DNA from: an uncultured Lachnospiraceae bacterium
GTDB taxonomy: Bacteria > Bacillota > Clostridia > Lachnospirales > Lachnospiraceae
Assembly (NCBI GenBank): GCA_910586405.1
Contig: CAJUII010000041.1
Span: forward strand, 1-23,786
Reading direction: 5' to 3'
Length of the DNA stretch: 23,786 nt
In this document: positions 20,694 through 23,786 of the stretch, piece after piece
How positions within the stretch are numbered: position 1 is the stretch's first letter
Layout of the letters: the number at the start of each line of letters is the position of its first letter
Notes under the pieces: model-generated
Seen by the model: the letters and a program-made list of their open reading frames with translations, nothing else
Databases searched by the model: none
What the model was told of the DNA's origin: nothing
Made by a program: the position numbers and the translations under genes

Positions 20694-22112
20694 ATGAATG
20701 AGACAGGAACACGCAGACAGGCTTTGAATCCCTATCTGCCTTCATGGGAGTACATACCGGACGGGGAACCGTATGTGTTTGGGGACCGGGTCTATATATA
20801 CGGCTCCCATGACTTTTATAACGGATATGTATTCTGTATGGGAGATTATGTGTGCTGGTCAGCGCCGGTGGACAACCTATCAGACTGGCGTTATGAGGGT
20901 GTCATCTATCCCAAAGATGCAGATCCGCTCAACAAAGACGGGAAAATGTGTCTGTACGCGCCGGATATCACGATCGGACCAGACGGCAGATATTATCTGT
21001 ATTATGTGCTGGACAAGGTATGCGTCGTGTCGGTTGCAGTCTGCGATACGCCGGCAGGGAAATTTGAATTTTATGGGTATGTGCATTATGACGACAATAC
21101 CCGCCTTGGAGAGCGGGAAGGCGACGAGCCGCAGTTTGATCCCGGCGTGCTGACAAGGGGGGATAAGACGTATCTGTACACAGGCTTCTGTTCGCGCGGA
21201 GACCGTTCGAGAAGCGGTGCTATGGTGACAGTGCTGGATTCAGATATGCTCACGGTAGTGCAGGCGCCAAAGATTGTGGTACCGGGCTGTGAGTACAGCA
21301 AAAACACAGGTTTTGAGGGGCATGAGTACTTTGAGGCAGCCTCAATCCGCATGGTCGGAGAGAAATACTATTTGGTCTACTCTTCTGTCGTGATGCATGA
21401 ACTGTGCTATGCAGTCAGCGAAAAGCCGGACGAGGGATTTGTCTATGGCGGTGTCATCGTCAGCAATTGCGATCTGCATATAGACAGCTACAAGCCAGCG
21501 GACCGCCCAATGGCATACGGGGCAAACAATCATGGAAGCATTATAGAAATTGGCGGCGCATGGTATATTTTTTACCACCGTCACACAAACGGCACATGGT
21601 ACAGCCGTCAGGGCTGCGCTGAAAAAATAGAACTGCTGCCGGATGGAACTATTGTTCAGGCAGAGATGACCTCCTGCGGCTTGAATGGCGGACCGCTCGC
21701 GGGGGACGGAGAGTACGGGGCATACATTGCCTGCAATCTGTTCACGGACACGCCGTCAATGTATGTGGGGGACGACCGCTTCCCGAAAATTATGCAGGAT
21801 GGACGCGACGGTGACGAGAATCCGGGCTATGTCGGCAATATGAAGGACTCGGCAACGGCAGGATTTAAGTACTTTGACTGTAAAAATGTGACGGCGATTG
21901 CCATCAAGACGCGCGGCTATGCAGAAGGCTGCTTTGAAGTGCGGACGAGGTGGGACGGGGAGGTGCTTGCCAAAATCCCGGTTCAGAGTACAAATGTCTG
22001 GGAGGAATTCAGCGCACCGCTTGCGCTGGAGGATGGCGTACATGCGATATATCTCACATACCGCGGAAGCGGGAATGCATCGCTTTTGGCGTTTTCGCTG
22101 GTTGTGGGGTGA
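20694..22112 (+). CDS. GH43 family glycosidase with C-terminal CBM6-like domain
   Basis: The 472-residue protein begins its propeller with LNPYLPSWEYIPDGEPYVFG, where D23 is the likely catalytic base. FDPGVLTRGDKTYLYTG gives D150 as the probable pKa modulator and HEYFEAASIRM gives E215 as the probable general acid. MAYGANNHGSIIEIGGAWYIFYHRHT is typical of GH43 arabinofuranosidase/xylosidase members with a CBM6. Residues from about 345 have the CBM6-type ending: GNMKDSATAGFKYFD, WEEFSAPLALEDGVHAIYLT and YRGSGNASLL. No signal peptide is present. AGGAGGA lies 7 bases before the ATG. It closes the enzyme run and probably removes arabinofuranose or xylose side groups. The exact specificity cannot be read from the sequence. 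Confidence 0.9.
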   Translation: MNETGTRRQALNPYLPSWEYIPDGEPYVFGDRVYIYGSHDFYNGYVFCMGDYVCWSAPVDNLSDWRYEGVIYPKDADPLNKDGKMCLYAPDITIGPDGRYYLYYVLDKVCVVSVAVCDTPAGKFEFYGYVHYDDNTRLGEREGDEPQFDPGVLTRGDKTYLYTGFCSRGDRSRSGAMVTVLDSDMLTVVQAPKIVVPGCEYSKNTGFEGHEYFEAASIRMVGEKYYLVYSSVVMHELCYAVSEKPDEGFVYGGVIVSNCDLHIDSYKPADRPMAYGANNHGSIIEIGGAWYIFYHRHTNGTWYSRQGCAEKIELLPDGTIVQAEMTSCGLNGGPLAGDGEYGAYIACNLFTDTPSMYVGDDRFPKIMQDGRDGDENPGYVGNMKDSATAGFKYFDCKNVTAIAIKTRGYAEGCFEVRTRWDGEVLAKIPVQSTNVWEEFSAPLALEDGVHAIYLTYRGSGNASLLAFSLVVG

Positions 22113-22143
22113 GAAATCAATTAGAATTTAACAAAGGCTTATA

Positions 22144-22217
22144 AAAAACAGGGACGATCAGGAAATGAAGTTTGCCAGTTCATCAGATGGCATTCTTTCC
22201 CGAGCGTCCCTGTTTTT
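22144..22217. terminator. 74-nt imperfect palindrome acting as bidirectional terminator
   Basis: AAAAACAGGGACG (22144-22156) and CGTCCCTGTTTTT (22205-22217) are perfect 13-bp complements. The interior also pairs: GGAAA with TTTCC, GAA with TTC, and TGCCA with TGGCA around a 10-base loop, so nearly the whole segment folds into one long stem. T-runs at both ends suit termination of the xylan operon and of the convergent argG/DUF1294 transcript. The GGGACG/CGTCCC ends recall dispersed repeat hairpins seen in clostridial genomes. Confidence 0.75.
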
Positions 22218-22221
22218 AGAA

Positions 22222-22503
22222 TTATATTTGAATGACTGCCGCCGCAAGAAGGAGCTGCAAAATGAAAATTGCCGGCATTCCAAACACAAAATACCAGTGC
22301 TTCGTCTTATGATGGAAAGTGCGCATTCCGATCATGCAGCCAACACTTCCGCCAATCACGGCAGTTAGAAAAAACGTGGACTCTCGGACGCGCCAGCGTT
22401 TTTTGACGGCTTTGCGTTTATCAATGCCCATCATGGCAAAACCAGTCAGGTTGATGACTGCCAGATAGAGTGCAAGGATTAAATAGAGTGTATTACTTTT
22501 CAT
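22222..22503 (-). CDS. DUF1294 family small membrane protein
   Basis: The 93-residue protein has an N-terminal membrane segment (LYLILALYLAVINLTGFAMM), the family signature GIDKRKAVKKRWRVRE, a second hydrophobic segment with FFLTAVIGGSVGCMIGMR, the HHKTKHWYF motif and a C-terminal membrane segment. This is the normal size and order for DUF1294, an integral membrane family of unknown function. Its ATG lies inside the end of argG, overlapping by 11 bases (22493-22503) in another frame, which points to translational coupling. The long palindrome lies 5 bases beyond its stop codon. Confidence 0.92.
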   Translation of the reverse strand: MKSNTLYLILALYLAVINLTGFAMMGIDKRKAVKKRWRVRESTFFLTAVIGGSVGCMIGMRTFHHKTKHWYFVFGMPAIFILQLLLAAAVIQI

Positions 22504-23707
22504 TTTCCTGCATTTTCATTGCACGCACTTTGCATGACAGACCAAAGAGATTGATAAAGCCCTCAGCGTCATGGTGGTCATACAAGTCGCCAGTTGTGAA
22601 GGAGGCAATGCTTTCGTTGTACAAAGAATACGGACTTGTCTCGCCAGCCTTGATGATGTTGCCCTTGTAGAGCTTGAACTTCACTTCGCCAGTCACGTAC
22701 TCCTGCGTCTTTTCAATAAATGCCTGAATCGCTTCGCGCTTTGGTGTGAACCATTTTCCCTCGTATACCGTGTCAGCGAGCTTGTTGCCCATCTCTTTCT
22801 TTAAGGTGTATGTATCGCGGTCAAGAATCAATTCTTCAAGCTGCTGGTGTGCTTCCATCAGGATTGTTCCGCCCGGTGTCTCGTAGACGCCGCGGGACTT
22901 CATGCCGACAACACGGTTCTCCACGATGTCCACAATGCCAATGCCATGTTTTCCGCCAAGTCTGTTTAATTCCCGGATAATGTCGGAAACTTTCATTTCC
23001 TTACCGTTTACAGACTTTGGAACGCCCTTCTCGAAGGTCATTGTCACATACTCGCCCTCCTCAGGCGCCTTTTCTGGTGTACAGCCGAGTACGAGCAGAT
23101 GATCGTAGTTTGGCTCGTTTGCAGGGTCCTCCAGCTCAAGACCCTCATGGCTGATGTGCCAGATATTTCTGTCACGGCTGTACGAGCTGTCAGCGGAGAA
23201 CGGAAGGTGGATGCCGTGTGCCTTGCAGTATTCAATCTCAGATTCGCGGGAATCCATCGTCCACTTGTCGTTTCTCCAAGCGGCGATAATCTGAATGTCA
23301 GGAGCCAGCGCCTTGATGCCAAGCTCGAAACGAATCTGGTCATTGCCCTTGCCGGTCGCACCGTGGCAGATGGCGGTAGCGCCTTCTTTTCTGGCAATTT
23401 CCACAAGTTTTTTCGCGATCAGCGGTCTTGCCATAGAAGTGCCTAGAAGGTATTTATTTTCATAGATGGCGTTTGCCTGTACGCAGGGAACGATATACTC
23501 GTCGCAAAATTCGTCGATTACATTTTCAATGTAAAGCTTCTCTGCACCGCAGGATTTTGCGCGTTCTTCAAGTCCGTCAAGCTCCTCCTCCTGTCCGCAG
23601 TCAATGCAGACACAGATAACCTCATAGTCAAAGTTCTCCTTTAACCACGGAATGATTGCAGTGGTGTCAAGACCACCGGAATAGGCAAGTACTACTTTTT
23701 CTTTCAT
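22493..23707 (-). CDS. argG: Argininosuccinate synthase
   Basis: ArgG joins citrulline and aspartate with ATP to form argininosuccinate, the penultimate step of arginine synthesis, in the cytoplasm. The 404-residue protein is full length. It opens with the PP-loop AYSGGLDTT, then has the citrulline/aspartate-binding ATGKGNDQIRFELG, SADSSYSRDRNIWHISHEG, LNRLGGKHGIGIVDIVENR and GMKSRGVYETPGG. AAAAAGGAG lies about 12 bases before the ATG on the minus strand. argH is not in the window, although it is often adjacent. The 79 bases upstream to the window edge show no clear ArgR box or T-box. The gene is followed by the overlapping DUF1294 gene. Confidence 0.97.
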   Translation of the reverse strand: MKEKVVLAYSGGLDTTAIIPWLKENFDYEVICVCIDCGQEEELDGLEERAKSCGAEKLYIENVIDEFCDEYIVPCVQANAIYENKYLLGTSMARPLIAKKLVEIARKEGATAICHGATGKGNDQIRFELGIKALAPDIQIIAAWRNDKWTMDSRESEIEYCKAHGIHLPFSADSSYSRDRNIWHISHEGLELEDPANEPNYDHLLVLGCTPEKAPEEGEYVTMTFEKGVPKSVNGKEMKVSDIIRELNRLGGKHGIGIVDIVENRVVGMKSRGVYETPGGTILMEAHQQLEELILDRDTYTLKKEMGNKLADTVYEGKWFTPKREAIQAFIEKTQEYVTGEVKFKLYKGNIIKAGETSPYSLYNESIASFTTGDLYDHHDAEGFINLFGLSCKVRAMKMQENEK

Positions 23708-23786
23708 ATGAATGTATTCTCCTTTTTGTAAAGTTAGGAACTGTAGAAAAATAACTGACGCATCTTGACTTGGCTATTTCTCCGAT

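Noticed and set aside
23708..23786. ArgR box or T-box leader upstream of argG
   Set aside because: Only 79 bases are available; the AT-rich TATGAATGTATTC stretch is too weak a match to an ArgR box and no T-box sequence is visible.

Overview
The window looks like chromosomal DNA of a spore-forming, probably flagellated member of the Lachnospiraceae (Firmicutes, Clostridia). Support comes from spoVAD and spoVAE, each behind a forespore sigma-G-like promoter; a sigma-28-type promoter in front of a flagellin-like protein; strong AGGAGG ribosome sites; GTG and TTG starts; and a Gram-positive type xylan locus whose enzymes lack signal peptides. This is inference; no rRNA or other marker gene is present.

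Region 1 (1-4732) is AT-rich and accessory in character. It holds the tail of an upstream ORF and its terminator, a stand-alone AAA-ATPase/PD-(D/E)XK protein, a small unknown ORF behind three perfect 18-bp tandem repeats, a Uma2-type nuclease, a fragment resembling the C-terminus of a BrnA-type antitoxin, a DUF6718-like small protein with an unusual tail, and a HipA-like kinase. It reads as a stretch with past toxin-antitoxin and nuclease gene turnover.

Region 2 (4776-10787) is house-keeping and developmental. spoVAD and spoVAE are about 2.2 kb apart instead of adjacent, with no spoVAC between or beside them. The genes in between are a flagellin-like protein with its own sigma-28-type promoter, a small SH3-like unknown, ridA and a divergent shikimate-kinase-like gene. 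A DUF5721 gene, a DegV fatty-acid-binding protein and an orphan LytTR response regulator follow.

Region 3 (10788-22217) is a xylan-side-chain utilisation locus. A divergent AraC-family regulator faces a co-directional run of GH3, GH115 alpha-glucuronidase, SGNH esterase, GH43 with a C-terminal concanavalin-like domain, and GH43 with a CBM6-like domain. All five enzymes appear cytoplasmic. Together they could remove glucuronic acid, acetyl and arabinose groups from imported xylo-oligosaccharides and cut the backbone to xylose. No transporter or secreted xylanase is in the window. A 74-nt imperfect palindrome closes the locus.

Region 4 (22222-23786) carries argG and a DUF1294 membrane protein on the minus strand, with an 11-nt overlap.

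The most unusual points are the flagellin-like gene with a sigma-28-type promoter and structured leader inside a split spoVA region, the shikimate kinase without its usual substrate arginine, and the AraC-type 21-bp half-site pair abutting the GH3 promoter. Nothing here amounts to a clearly new defence or mobile system.
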